Below, in pieces: positions 1 to 13,100 of a DNA stretch of 52,469 nt. The DNA comes from Spirogloea muscicola (Eukaryota > Streptophyta > Zygnematophyceae > Spirogloeales > Spirogloeaceae). The notes below the pieces were generated by a model. The model was not told the origin of the DNA, did no database searches, and was given only the letters and a program-made list of their open reading frames with translations. The translations under genes were made by a program, and so were the position numbers. The stretch is from the NCBI GenBank assembly GCA_009602725.1, contig WELB01000094.1:18107-70575 (forward strand), read 5' to 3'. The number at the start of each line of letters is the position of its first letter. Within the stretch, counting starts at the first letter, position 1.

Positions 1-56
1 CCCCCCGCCGCCGCCTCCGCCTGCTCCGGCGCCGCTGGAGCCCCTCGCCGCCGCAG

Positions 57-811
57 GCCGCGCTGCACTGGTACCTCACCTGCAAGGGCGAGGCGGCCTC
101 GCCCCGCGACGCCGACCACGACCTGGCCACCATCATCCACGCCGCCGACGCCATGATCGACGCCGACGTCGCGGCGCAGGGCACCCGCGGCTTCGTCAAG
201 GCCTTCCTCGCGCTCCTCACGCCCGACGACCTGCCCATCGTCCTCGACTTCTGCCACACCTACCACACCCACTGCTACGACCTCTTCACCGCCCACCTCG
301 ACCTCTGCATCAAGCTCGGCCTCTCCCTCGACATGGCCGCGCACGCCTGCGACATGCTCTCCTCCTGGCTCGACATCTACGACCGCCTCGCCCTCCTCAA
401 GCTCAAGCTCCCCCTCGACCAGTGGCTCGGCCTCTGCCTCCGAGGTGCGCTCCTCCTCCTCCGCCTGCCCTGCGCCGCGCCCGCGCCCCGCCCGCTCGCC
501 ACCCCGCCTGCAGCCTCCCCCCATGACCTGACCGCTGTTTGCTCGCCTGCCCTCCGGCCGTGCGCGCAGTGAACGGGCACATGAAGGTGGACCTGCTGCC
601 GCTGGTCAAGGCCTGCAACACGCTGGGCATCTACCTGACGACCGACATCCTGGGCCAGCTCTCAAAGGGCGGCTGCTACTGCTCCGACTGGTGCCAGCTC
701 CTAGTGCTGCTCCCGGTGGCCGACCTCCTCAGGCTCAAGCTGCAGGCAGAGCGGCGACGACCCGTGCACCTGCACAGCGCGATAAAGGTGTGCAACAGGT
801 ACTACGTGTGA
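57..811 (+). CDS. Unrecognised protein, C-terminal part (two exons; 5' end outside window)
   Basis: I do not recognise this protein. Two exons can be joined: 57-444 and 570-811. The first is entered through an acceptor ending at 56 (CCGCAG) in phase 0. The donor at 445 (GTGCGC) leaves one base, and the acceptor ending at 569 (GCGCAG) supplies two, so the frame is kept across a 125-bp intron. The joined part is about 209 residues and ends in KVCNRYYV and a TGA at 809. It looks mostly helical, with leucine-rich stretches (LALLKLKLPLDQWLGLCL, LLPLVKACNTLGIYL) and several histidine/cysteine pairs, but I see no catalytic motif. Codon third positions in the first exon are almost all C or G, much more biased than in VPS13 next door. 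The gene faces VPS13 tail to tail. Confidence 0.6.
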
Positions 812-2308
812 GCGGGCGGCCGCTCCGGGGCTCCACACCGCCCCTCTGTATTATTCCTTCTGCCCTGGGCCAGTGGACCCACCCCTGCGCAGCGCCTGCG
901 CGGCCCTCTGGCTCCTCCTGCCTCCTTCCTCTCTCCCCCTCTCGCGCCCCCCATTCACTCACCCCTATGGTGACCCGACGCCTTCGAACACTTGACTTCG
1001 AGTCTTAGTCCAGCATGGCACCCGCATTTGCCTTGTGAGGTACTGGAGCACCGCGGTTGTCATCCTCTCAGTGGCCTGGGTCTGGTGAGACCAGGAGAGG
1101 GAGATGCAAATTGAGAGCAGACAATAATTCAGGCCGTGCAAGGCCAGGCCCGCCGAGGCAACTGCTGCGAAGTGGGGTTTTCGTCGCAGACTCCTGGTCT
1201 CACTCATGCCATACTTTGACTGGTATAGCTGCCTGCCCGCCGCTTGGACGCGCGGAGCACCCACTTTGCCACTTGCCTGGCCAGGTGCCTGGCACCGGTG
1301 CGGCTGTTGCCAAGCAACTGATAGTAGACGTCGCCGTTCCTGCGGTGATGGTCATACTTTGGTGATCCTTGGTCAGTCAGGACGCTGACCCCTGCTAATC
1401 ACCCCTATGAGCTAAAACCTTCACAAGTGACCTGCATGCAGTTGGCCTTCCTAAGCGGCCTTGAGGCTTGTTTTAGCTGCACACACTTGACCTCATTGAC
1501 CTTCTCCAAGTGGGTGGATCACTGGGACTCGTCAACTCTTGATTGTTGACAGGAATTAGGCAAGGAAGTGTGGTCAGATGGGAAGAGAATGGAGCAAATT
1601 CGAGGCGCCACTGTTATAGTTCCACCAATGCCCAATATGGGATGTATTTCTCTATTTCTCTCTATGGTCTGGTATATTGTTCACGATCTTGGCTGCTGTC
1701 AATTGCGAGCTTGATCTGTCTGAATACTGAGAGTGACTGCTTTTGAGATAGCGAGCAGTTGGGTCCACCGAGCTCCGCTTTGGCCAGTCACTATCGCAAC
1801 GATGTGGCGGGCCAGGTTGCTGCACTGAGTAATCCGCTGGGGCAGGTCGCCAGGGCGTCAGCAAAATGTGACACTGGTTGACATGGCGACCTGGTGGTGC
1901 AGACTGTCGGCAGTGGTAGCAGTGAAAGCCGGCAGAGAAGCGTCAGCAGCATACGCAGCAGCAGGCTGCTCAGCGCAGCACAGCAGCTGCGGACAGAATG
2001 CCCGTCAAAGTGCACTAGGCGCACCACCACGTCAGCGGGGCCGGTAGCCTGTCTGGAGGCAGTGCTGGCGGAGACGGTGGTGATGGCAGCAGTGACAGTG
2101 GCTGAATTCCAACTAGCAGCGGCTGCTGAGCCAGGGAAAGTCACTGAAGGAATTATCTAAGCAGCTCAGGATCTCCTCAGTCATGTCCTGTACATTCGGT
2201 GGACTTCCACGACCTGAAAAGGAGAGTGTTGCACTAGAAGTCCGGGAGCAGTACCTGCCCCCAGTTGACAGCAGCATAGATGATGTGGAGTCCACCAGCT
2301 CATGGCAG
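812..2308. other. Convergent intergenic region (3' ends of two genes)
   Basis: About 1.5 kb lies between the stop codon of the partial gene on the plus strand and the stop codon of VPS13 on the minus strand. I see no convincing exon, RNA gene or repeat here. Short open frames exist on both strands but show neither family similarity nor matching splice phases. Both 3' untranslated regions presumably lie in it; I found no clear TGTAA-type polyadenylation signal close to either stop. Confidence 0.5.
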
Positions 2309-4184
2309 TCAGATGGCCACCGTGAAGGCACTTGCGGTCGGTGGTCGATGGTGGTCACGGCGGGCCAAGAAGGTATGGGCATCGTTTAGGACCTGCCAGA
2401 GGGAGCACTGCCACAAAGCTGCGCCCTGATGGTCCTTCCACAGTGGCGTGAGAGCAAGGCTTGCTGCCTCTACACAATCTTGTCGCACGCAAGCCACGGC
2501 ATCCCGGCTGGGCTCAGCATAATCGGCCACAGCCACAGCGCCCAGCGAGACATATCCTTCGGGTGGAATGGGGGACCAGATGGTCACGCGCTCCCGGGCC
2601 CCGCTCTCCGTGTCTCGCCAGACCTGCAAAACATCCGCTGTAAGACCTTGCCTCGTTGAGGAGCTGCACACCCTGTCCTCTTCAAGATGCTCAGCATGCA
2701 GTTCCTCCAGTGCACCCACCAGTTTGTAGCCTTCCGGGGCACAGAATCTGCCATCTCGGTCATCCCGATAGGTGACGCCCTTCTCTGGAGGGTCGTAACC
2801 ACTGCGTGCAATGTCACCCACCGAGACATACCTGTGGTCCACAAAGCAGTGCAAAGCTTACTGATGAGGCACTGCGCTTGCTCACCACCGCATGAGCGTC
2901 CAGATAGCAGCCTGGCAGGGTATCATACTTGTCAGAAGGGACTACCAAGCTAAACTTGAGCGGAGGTTTTGCGAGAGTTTTGTTTTCACCCTCTGGGGAC
3001 CACAGCTCGCCAAATGGAGACGGGGAATTTTTTGCTCCAAGCAGCTCCCTGCAACATGCATGCAGCACAATCTCTTATGGAGCACGGCCTGACAACAATT
3101 TGATTTACTTATTGCCATCATCTCATATGCCAACAAGCTCTCAATTGATGAAATCACCCCATGCTGTGGTACAGCAGGCGCACCTTGTCCCACCAGAGTA
3201 GGGAGAAGTCTTTGATCGATCGCCCTGCTTGAGCAGTGTTGCCGTCCTCGCGCATAGGCAAGGGCACGGCTGCATCCTGGATCGCCAACTTGCGGGAGAG
3301 CGGCTGCTGATGAGCAGGTGAGGTATCGGCACTGTCAGCCTCCAGCATCACCTGCCCGGCTCCTCCAACTAGCGCACCGAACGTGGCCATGACTGGCACA
3401 GCTAGCGGTGCAGCTGGACCGGCCAGGAAGCCCAAGGCCGCTCCCGATGCAGCTCCAGCGCCTGCTCCAGTATACGGCTTCTGCACTGCTCTCATCTGTG
3501 GCATGCATAAGAGCCAAATGAGGCCGCCTCAAGTGAGTCAATGGGCACGGGCACAGCCAAGATATGCAACAGCCCGCACGCACAGCACGGCCGCCATGGT
3601 GATGCTTACCTTGGCTGCCGACGAAGATCTGTCTTTACCATAAACCTGCATGGCCTGCCGAAGTGCCTCCTTGACAGCCATCGCCTGGTTTGTGCCGGGG
3701 TGGCACTTGACCAGCCGGGCAATCTCCTTGGTGTCGAAGATGCGTGTATCCTGGGACCAGTCTCGCAGGTGGAGGAGTAGGCGCGTCGGCGGGGACTCTG
3801 GCGGGTCATCCTTGCCATGCACCAGCTCCACTGTCATCAAGTCGTCCCACGTGATGTCCCACACTATGGTGCAAGGCTCCTTCAGAAGGTCTGCCTTCTT
3901 GGCCACAACCATGCCGCTCGGGTGCTGCAGAACAAGGACAAGATGTGTCAGCACTTCATCACACAGTCAGGCCTCCAGCAAACACAGCTACATCTGGAGT
4001 GCAAGAAGCTTACCTGCAGCATCATGACACGGCGGTTTGTGAGCATGAGACTGTGACCCTTTGGCAGGTTGAAGTGATCCTCATAGGCATCAGTAACTGC
4101 AAACTTTCCCCGCTCACGGAACAGGTCAATGTCCCCAAAAACTCCACGCTCGGCCAGTTGAAGAATGATCTGCCAGCCGCGCAC
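2309..4184 (-). other. VPS13: VPS13 C-terminal PH-like part and tail, exons 58-63
   Basis: Exons: 4184-4014, 3924-3610, 3495-3158, 3048-2929, 2831-2720, 2623-2309. The PH-like part carries LMLTNRRVMMLQ and WDITWDDLMTVEL. The exon 3495-3158 has a glycine/alanine-rich stretch (GAGAGAASGAALGFLAGP) that could be a membrane-inserting hairpin. The tail reads YVSVGDIARSGYDPP and IWSPIPPEGYVSLGAVAVA, matching the end of plant VPS13. A 96-bp intron (2624-2719) lies inside an otherwise open frame; it was placed because the family joins YKL directly to VWRD. The last residues before the stop are ASAFTVAI. Confidence 0.85.
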
Positions 4185-7100
4185 CTCTTGCATTAGTGAG
4201 TGAGGCAACAATGCCCGACTGAGGCAACTGCAGGCACTGAAGCTCAAAGCCTGGCGGAGCTTCAGAATGACAAGTACACAAGACTGTGGCCCAGCAGATG
4301 GTTGAGTTGACGTGCAAGGCTGCCTTGAAGCATGTCATGCCTTGCTGACAAGCACTCGGGCTGATCAGCAGGACAAACAGCAGGAAAGAGCAAGCATCAA
4401 AGGACGCACTTGGCCGCGGGCCCTGTAGTCATCGTACGGACGCAGCACATTGTCCCCAGAGATGGCTCGAGGCAAGCGCCGCCGCGACAGCTCCTGCTCA
4501 TATGTGATTGCAGCTGCCAAGCGGAGGCGGCTAGCATTCATGCCGTCGGTGGTCTTGGAGAGCAGGTCCAGGACGCCGGAAGCGGGCTGTGCTGCAGCTC
4601 CAATGATGCCTTTCCCCACGCCAGTCACAAATCCTTCCACGCCCCGGCTCTTGGCACCCTCCAGCGGCTTTGTTAGGATGCCCGTGACCCCCCTGAACAG
4701 GCCCTTGGCCAGGGCCTCTCCGCCCTCGCGCAACCCATCTCCCAGACCCTCCACTGTGGCTTTGCTCTCCTGAAAGAAAGAAGCTGGAAAAACATGAGAG
4801 CTGTCTTCGGGCTTTACACAAGTGCATGACCAGGAAAGAGGTCCCCACCTCACCTCGGTAGAGTACATATATGTCTAGGAGGGCCCACTGAGTAATGAGC
4901 CAATACCTGGTGCTGACGGCTTCGGATGAACTGCTTGTCCATCGACAGTGCCGCCACGCCCTTGCTCATGTGGCCAAGGGCGCTGCTGGCATTCCCCAGA
5001 ATGTCAACTCCCGATAGCAGCTGGAATGGCTGACTCAGCAGGTCATTGCGGACACTCTCCAGGGCACAAGTCACCATCTGGCTCTTTCGCATGTACGTAC
5101 TCTCCACCGTCCGTGGCGTGATACGTATCTGCACCAGGATGTGTGAAAGTAGAACGAATCTTGGAAGACAGCTCGCAAAGAGTGTTCATCAAGAGCAAAT
5201 TTGATGGAGTTGCACCGGTGGCTATCACGACATTGATCGCATCGGATTCTTACCGGCATCTCATCGGTGTTCCCCAAGGAGGTAATAAGGGTTGAATAGA
5301 CACCAAGCACATCCCGTGGCCGTTGGGATGGGGCCATGGATAATGTCACTTTAAGCCGTCCTTCTGATAAATTCAGCAACCTGAGGATATGCAGAAGTCA
5401 TGTTGGTCACTGCACGCAGGTGGGAAGGTTGCCTGCAGCAAACGACTGTCCAGTTGTTGACTGAAAGCATACCCAATTCGAACATGGGGATCCACTGCAA
5501 CAGCAGTCGTCTCTTCCTCGTGTGAAGTCAGGCGGGAAAAGTCTAGGCGATGCATAAGGTCATGAAGCCGCCATATAATTGGCTCATGGATGCTTATCAA
5601 CCACGCTTCGCTTGGTAACTGCATGGCATCAGCAGCGTCAGTTGGGCACCAAGCAGCTTCAAAGGAGAGAGCTACAAAGACCAGCTGCACCACAGGCTCA
5701 TGAGAGTTAGCTGATGCATGCTTCCAAACTAGCTACAAACAAAATAGTTTTGGCGCTATGTTGACTGGCCATATGATGAGTAGCTTATCAATCAGGCAAC
5801 ATAGCGCTTCTTACAATAAGTTTGAGACAGTCAGAGTATGCGTAGCAAGACTGATTGGACTTACAGCAGTATGTGCAATGCAGCAGCCTCTCTTATACAA
5901 TCTGCTGAGATGCATGTCCAGCTGAGACAAATTACCTGGAGACTGATATATGGAAAGCTCTGCTCGTCAGCTGCTCCAGTGTCCTGTATGGCGACAACAA
6001 GTTTAACGACAAACTCTGGCCTTTGATTTGCAGGACTGATCGGTGCCAAGAGTACGGGCATCGGTGTGGATGCTAGCTGGTTGTCGACTTGAATGTGTCC
6101 AATGCGCAGTTTGAGCCTGCATTGCATCCCCAACCCAGTTGTGAATGGCACAACGAGGTGAGAATGGCATGACTGGCAGGCAATGGTTGCCAGTCAGTAT
6201 CCAACTAGGAGGCAGGAGGCACCATTGACAGGGGACTTGCAACAGAACAGACCCTGGTTGCCAAGTAGGAGAGTAAGACACAATACACCCGAGGCTACTG
6301 TCAGTTCAACAGGCACTCTGCACATCTCAGGAGGCGATGCACCTGCTGATGCCAGACCCAAGTCCAGTCGAGTAGGAGAATATGGCCGTCTGCATGGACA
6401 TGTAGAGCAGCTCCTGAGGCGTGTGATTGACAACCGACAGACCAAAATCCTCAAGATGGAGCTGGATGTGGAACTGATTCTCGCTGCTCTCGTCTGCAGC
6501 TGCCTCAGCCTGCTGCTGCATTCTGGTGGAAGCAGACACGTCTTCCTGCAGCGACGAGGTCAGTGCAAGTGCCCCTTCCATAGCGTCACCAGGATGCCAG
6601 TCGCAGATGCATGCAATGGTGAGACCCAGCAGCTCCTGGGCAACAAGCACGTGAATCGCTGCTACAGCGCCCGAGGAGGTGACCGCCGGCTTGTGGTCCC
6701 CGGGCTCAGTGATGTCGAAGGTGCTGGCACTCTCTGCTGATGCACCTTCCACCACGACCTCCAGCAACCGGGAGGACTGCAGGGCTTCCCATGCGAAGGA
6801 AGCACTGCTGCCTGGCTGCAGCAGCAGCCAGGTGCTGTCCCTTGGGCCAGCCTGCCGCACTTTCAAGGGCAGCACTGCTGTCCTGTTCTCAATCCTGGCC
6901 ACAAGCACCCGTCAACCGAGAATCTTGAATACCAATGCCACAACAGCTGTTGTCTGAGCATGATTGGCACTGTGAGGCGCCTTGTGCAAGAGTGGTAGTG
7001 CAGCTGACAATGCGGGATGCATGTACCACACATTTGGCCACTTCTCTGTTATTGCACGGCCAAGTGGCAACCAAGCATGTTGTCTGCCACTGCTTTTCAT

Positions 7101-10100
7101 CCTCGCACAGTGCATCCTCAGCTCCAAGACCCTTGCTAAGCAATCAACCCGTGAAGCCTCTGCCCAGCAGCGAATATCAACCCAGCAGGGCTGGCGCAGA
7201 CAATGCTATTGAGCTAGTGAGTGACAAGCCTGCCGTATAGCTGACCTGAATGTACCCAACTCACAACTCAATCATACCTATAGGGTCCAGATGAGGATGG
7301 CCGTCGAAAGACGACAAGGAAACGGGAACTGTCGACTCCGTTCCGCACCTCGGCGCGCACTATCAACTGCTGGTCGCAATTCGCTTTACTGCTCTTCATG
7401 TAGATGTGCATGATGCCTTCCACATCAGTGCTGAAAGGCTTGCTCCATTCATAATCATCGACTTGAATCTGCAAGCCATTGTCGGCCTTGTAAGCATATC
7501 TGAACACGCGTCAGCCTCTGCACAAGTACGTGTGGCAGGGTAAGCCAGGAGGGCTTGGGCTTGAGAGTGACCTGCAGAAGTTCCGGCTCCCAAATGGAGG
7601 GCCAAAGGAAGGGCTTGGCGAGATCCCCAGGCTGTAGAACTTCGGCATGTGCTCCAACATTGGCCTGCCGGAGGTGCATGCGCCTTCCAAGCCTGTTTGT
7701 CAACAACGTGTGAGGCTGGATGCGTACGACCTGCACCATCATCAGCACACGAGCTGTCAGATGACAGTCCCAGCAGCACACGTCATTGCACCTGCTTTCA
7801 GTCAATGTGCATCTTGTATAAGGCCTGGCACCTTGGTTCTCTCAAAGCCGAGGGAGGACATGTCAAGCCAGCCAGTCAGCTTGAAGAAAGCACCATGTTG
7901 GTCCACTGCTTTCATGTCCACGCGTTGCATCTGCACAGCATGAAGTCAGATATTAGGACTGTGTTTGCTGCCCATGCACTTAGACCTGACGCTGCATCTT
8001 GGAGCTGTCAATGCTTTGATCTGGTTGAGCTGTGATACTCGGCATGTAGCATACATTCGACTGCACAAGGTAGTGAAGTATGCACCTGATCTTCAAAGGA
8101 CTTGAAGCAGATGGCAGAAGAGAAGACGCCTGAAGAGGTGAGAGCAACCGAGAGTCCAACTCGGTCCAGCTGGGGCAAGGAGAGCATGGCGGGCTGCCCG
8201 GGAGGTGTGTCCTCAATGCTTTCCAGAGCTCGCAGCACCTTGTGTGCCTGCAGGGGAGCTGGCATGCTTCGCTGACCACTGCGCTTGCTGGCAGAGGACG
8301 ACCTTGGCAACCACTTTCCCAGTCCTCCCTCCTCCTCAGGCTTTGCAGCAGAGGCCTCAATCTCCACGAGCCGATAGGCCAGAGGCAGATTGGCGTCGTT
8401 CTTCAACCAATAAGATACAAAGAGGCGCACAACTTTCGCTGACACTTCAGACTTGCCGATGTCGTGCTCCACGCTCACCTTGAGCTGCCTGCACTCAGAA
8501 GGGTCGGCTGCTAAGGGGTCCAAGTCCGACAAGTCCCAGGCTGAAGGACTTCAGACATTCAACTGCATTTGACTGGCTGAGCCCATGCCCAGAAGCGCAT
8601 TCTGGGTATGGGCTCAAGTCAAGGTTTGACATCTGCTGCACACCTCTTGCTGGCAGAGTTGGTCATCATGAAGCCAGTGGGAAGGTCATCTCCAGCAGTA
8701 GGATCCGAGATGAGCACAGCTTCCTGCACCAGCCAAGCCCCAGTTGGAAAGGGATGTGCAAGCGCAATATTCACATATTGTAGCGCTTGCACAGGCAGCT
8801 GTTGCTGTTTCTCACCTTTTCTGGCTTCCAGCCACCCTGCGGTAGCCACGTCAGCAGGATAGGGCGACGGACGTCGATGGAGTGACACTGTATGGTCGCC
8901 CCCGACTCGGCAATGGCTCGCTGGCGAGATGCTGGCGGAGAACGGGAAGGCTTCTCCCACAGCGTGTACTCTGCACGACATGGGAGCCAGTTCTCCACTC
9001 GCAACGGCGCAGCTGCGACGATACGCCAGTCCTCAGCAGCCATCATGCCCCCACTCTCCCCATGCAGCAGGCTGCTCACTGCCTCAACGCTGAGCCAGAA
9101 CGAGTCTCTCCCCCGCCCTCCGGTGGCCTCACAGAGCACCAGCTCCTCTGTGCAACCAAGGTCGCCAAGCATGAAGGCAGCTGCTTCGGAAGCGGGATGC
9201 TGGGGCACTGAGCGGCCCCACTTGTGGACGGCTGGCTGGCCAGGCCCAGCGTGGGGCCTCAGCTGCAGGCAGAGGTCTGAGCCAGGTGCCAGGCTGTCCC
9301 ACGGAAGTGGCTGGGACTTGCCCGGCTCCACGACGCCGACATAGAGGTGCCGTGAGCCGCCTGCCAAGGGCCCATCCCTCCCCTGCTCTCCGCCCTTGGG
9401 AGCTCGAAGGCGCGTCCACCGCCGGCGGCGGACAAAGTCGAACGCACTCTTCTGCCCTGCGGTGGAAGACCTTGGCGGCCATTGAGTCCCTATCTGGCTG
9501 AAGTCGGCGCCGTATGCCCAACCGTCGGGGTCGACGTTGCCAGGCTTGTCCACGCACCAGTCTGATGCCCAAGACCAACCTGCGGCCAGCGCCGGCTCCA
9601 CAAACTCCTGCACGTGAATGTCAGCGCGCAGCTCAGGAGTAAGCAGCGGCAGCAAACGATAGCGTTTTTGGAGCACGTCAAATCGACTGTCCAGTCACGA
9701 TGCATCAGCAGAGAGAAGCCTGACCTGAGAGGACTTGGAGCCGTCAGCTGAGGTCCATCGCGGGGGATCCATTGGCAGCAGGTGGCCAGGCCAAGAGGAG
9801 CCCCAACCTGCTACCGGCTGATACCGCTGGTTCTCCAACATCTCCTCGGCCATCAGAGTTGTGCTCCCTCGCTGCGCTGCCTCACTGGCAAGCCCTGCCT
9901 CGTCGAGCAAGGCCCTCGGCCAGCAGCGTGCTTCCAGGGGCACAGCGCAGTTGTTCACTAGAGTTGCCAGGGAGCGGAGACGAGCATGAGTACCCGCCCC
10001 CAGGCGCTCGGAGGACAGGGAAAGCACTTCCACAGCTAGCCCGCGTTGGCCAACCCTGCGCGGGACAATGCGGGTTCCTGTGCTCTGCAGCCATCGTATA

Positions 10101-13100
10101 CCAGTCCACGGCCCTTCTGGTGAATCTGCAATCTGCACAGATGTGGCTCCCGTGTGCGCCGCAAAGCCTGCTTGCTGAGCTTCAGCAATAGCACGCTGCA
10201 CATTTTGTGCCTGCCCTGCAATCGTGAAGTGGCAGATCCCCAGCCGCATGGTACCCAACTTGACACTGCTTGCTGCTGTTTCCCCCTGCATCCATGGTTC
10301 TTGGAAGTTGCTGTCAAGCTCAGCATGCAGTCTCTCATTCACAACAGTTCTACTTAGAGAGGGAAAGTAAGTACGACTCGGCCACTGCAGTATGTGCAAA
10401 TCTCTGCCTCGTTCAACATGCCTGCCGTGCATCAAGCGACCCAAGAAAATACACTGCCATCGTCACCTGCTTGGGCAGCGGCCTAAGCTCATACTCCTCC
10501 TCTTGTACCCCACCCTTACTGGGGTCCCTCGCAGGTGAAATGGGTACCGCTAGGCTTCCGACTGGTGTGCCTGCCATATTGCCATGACATGTGTGATTAC
10601 AAGGAGCCTGCACTCAGCTTGCTGATCAGCCAACTAGGGAGGCGCCTAGCGCACCGCGATGCCTATAGAGGAAGTCATCATGCACTCTGTCTGCGCCTGC
10701 CAGCTAATGGCACCTGTGCCTGCATTGCCAGCCTGATTGATGATGACCAACTCCAATCTTGCTGTGCCCTGCAAGCTAGCAAAGAAAGCTCAGCTGTACG
10801 GCTTGCAGAGAGCATGAAAACAAGCATGCAAATCGCCAAGCACATGAACATAAGGATGAAGGCAGATAAGATGGACTGACCTCAGGTGGTATCTCAAAGA
10901 CAAATATCTCATTCCAAGCAATGGAGCAGAGGCCTTTCTTGAGAGTCTCATCGGCATCTGAGGGCAGCACGCTTCGAGATCGTGCACTCTGTGGCATAAT
11001 CTTCTGCTGAGAAGCATCTGTTTCGATCCCAGTTGTGGTGACGAGCCTCAATGCGCAGAGGTACTCGGGCATGCTCAGGTCATCGAGCACCGGCAAGTCC
11101 TGCACCATGTGAGATTGGGGGTTGGTAACCATGCACGGTTGCAACTTCTCGTGTGATGCAACCTGCCAAGTGACACCTCTCTCACCTGGGCGCCAAAGAC
11201 GTGCGCAGCAACGAAGTGACGGGGAAGGTATGCTGAGGAGGTTGACGTCAGAAGGTCATCAGTGACAAGGCCCGGGTAGCGCTGTGGGGGAATCTGGAGC
11301 ACAGTGGCCTCTGCAGCTGCCAGTGTCACCACAGCAGAGAAGCCATCTGCAGCTGTTTGTGCATACATGGCACACCCTAATGCATTGTCCAGAATGATAC
11401 AAGTCCCCTCTTTCTGGTCCAGCGCCGGTGCTTGCTCATCCCCTGGTTGCTCCACCTTGGCTGCCCCCTGCAGAGATCCAGGCGCAGAGTCAGCTCTGTC
11501 TTAAGAAGCCCTAGAGGCAGATGATTGCAGATGTGGGAGCAGGGACTTCTTACCAGCTGAATGTTGATTCGAGCAGTCTGCTCTAGCTCAGAGGCCTTAT
11601 GCCAGCCCAGAGCAGCATTTGTGAGGGACTCAGCGTTGGCTGCGGTAAGATTAAGGTTGACAATGCTGCTTGCTGCGATGCGAACTTGTGTGCCAGCCTT
11701 GAGAGCTGCCTCGGATCCGCCGTGGTTGGACTCATACCTGGAAAAGCTCATGCTCAGAAGCTTGCACAGTAGTGAGGGAGGCATGACCAACATTGTGGAT
11801 TCATGGTAGGAGGCGGCTTACTTGAAGATGCCCTCAAAGGGCTCCAGCAAGGGCTCCCATGTGTCTAGCTGCGTGTTGAACGTGGACGCAGCCAAGGACG
11901 TCACGGCAACTGCATTCAAGGCCTCGGGTCGTCCATGGGCAGCCACATTGAGAGCCGTAACCGTCAGATCAACCACTGGTGTCGTCTGCAGACAGGCACC
12001 ATCACAGGCGGTGTCAACAGACCGGGGCCTGGACCACTGAGTGCTCCAACATGGACTCAGTAAGATGGCAATCTCCGTAAGGATGTGGATTACCATCGGC
12101 ATGGGTGCCGCTTCTTCACCTGCACTGAGTGAAATCATGGTGCTGAGGCACTCACCAGACCGCTGAGATCATCGAGAACAGTGCAGGAGATGCGTCCGAT
12201 CTTGAATTCTGCATTCACATTGTCAGGCAGCTTCTTCTTTCCTACTTCTGCCAAGCTGTAGGCCATGCGCCATGGTGGCTTCTTGTTGTCAGCTCGGCAG
12301 ATGAAGGTTTTAGCCGGGTTCTCAACAGTCCAGATGGTGCATGCCGAAGCCACGCCTGCCTTGCTGCTCGATGACGTGAGAGGTAATGACCACAAAGCCC
12401 GCGTAGCAAACGTGCCCTGACTAGCAAGATCCATGCGAAGGCAGCGGCAGCAATCTACTGCAGGAGGCTGCAAGCCCCTGGCACCCACGCAGCCGAGAGC
12501 GACATAGCCTGGTGGAGCCACAGGGAACCAGAAGCAGCAGTCCTCAAGTCCCTTCAATCCCCGCAACTCGGCCCTGAGTTGAAAGCGCAGTGGCTTTGCG
12601 ACAGCCCCGCTGTCATCGTCTCGCACCACGAGGCCCAAGCTGGGTGGCTCGTAGCTGTTGCATGTAATCAAGAAACATGGAGGATTAGGCACACGCCTTG
12701 CATGCAAGACACATCGTGCAGTAACAGCCACGGGGGGTGCTTACCCATCCACGGCACAGTCCCCAAGGATAGAGTAGCCAGCCGGCGCTTGTGGACGCCA
12801 GATGGAGACATAGCGCCCGGCAAGGCCTGCTGTTGTGCCTTCGTCCCACCAGATGCGCTCAAAGTTGGGCGTGCTGCTGTACTGTCGACCACCTTGCCGT
12901 GAAGATGATGTGAAAGTGGCAGACCTTCGGTCCAAGGACCTCCCACTCGTTGATACAGGGTCTGGTCTTGGCGACGTAGGCAACGGGGCACTCTCTTCCT
13001 CTGTCACCCCAGCAACTGGCGAAAGCTGGCCTGCAAACGAGGCAACAATGTCACGGGCACGAACTCTGGCAGGTGGATCTAGATTTGCCTGCACCAGGAA

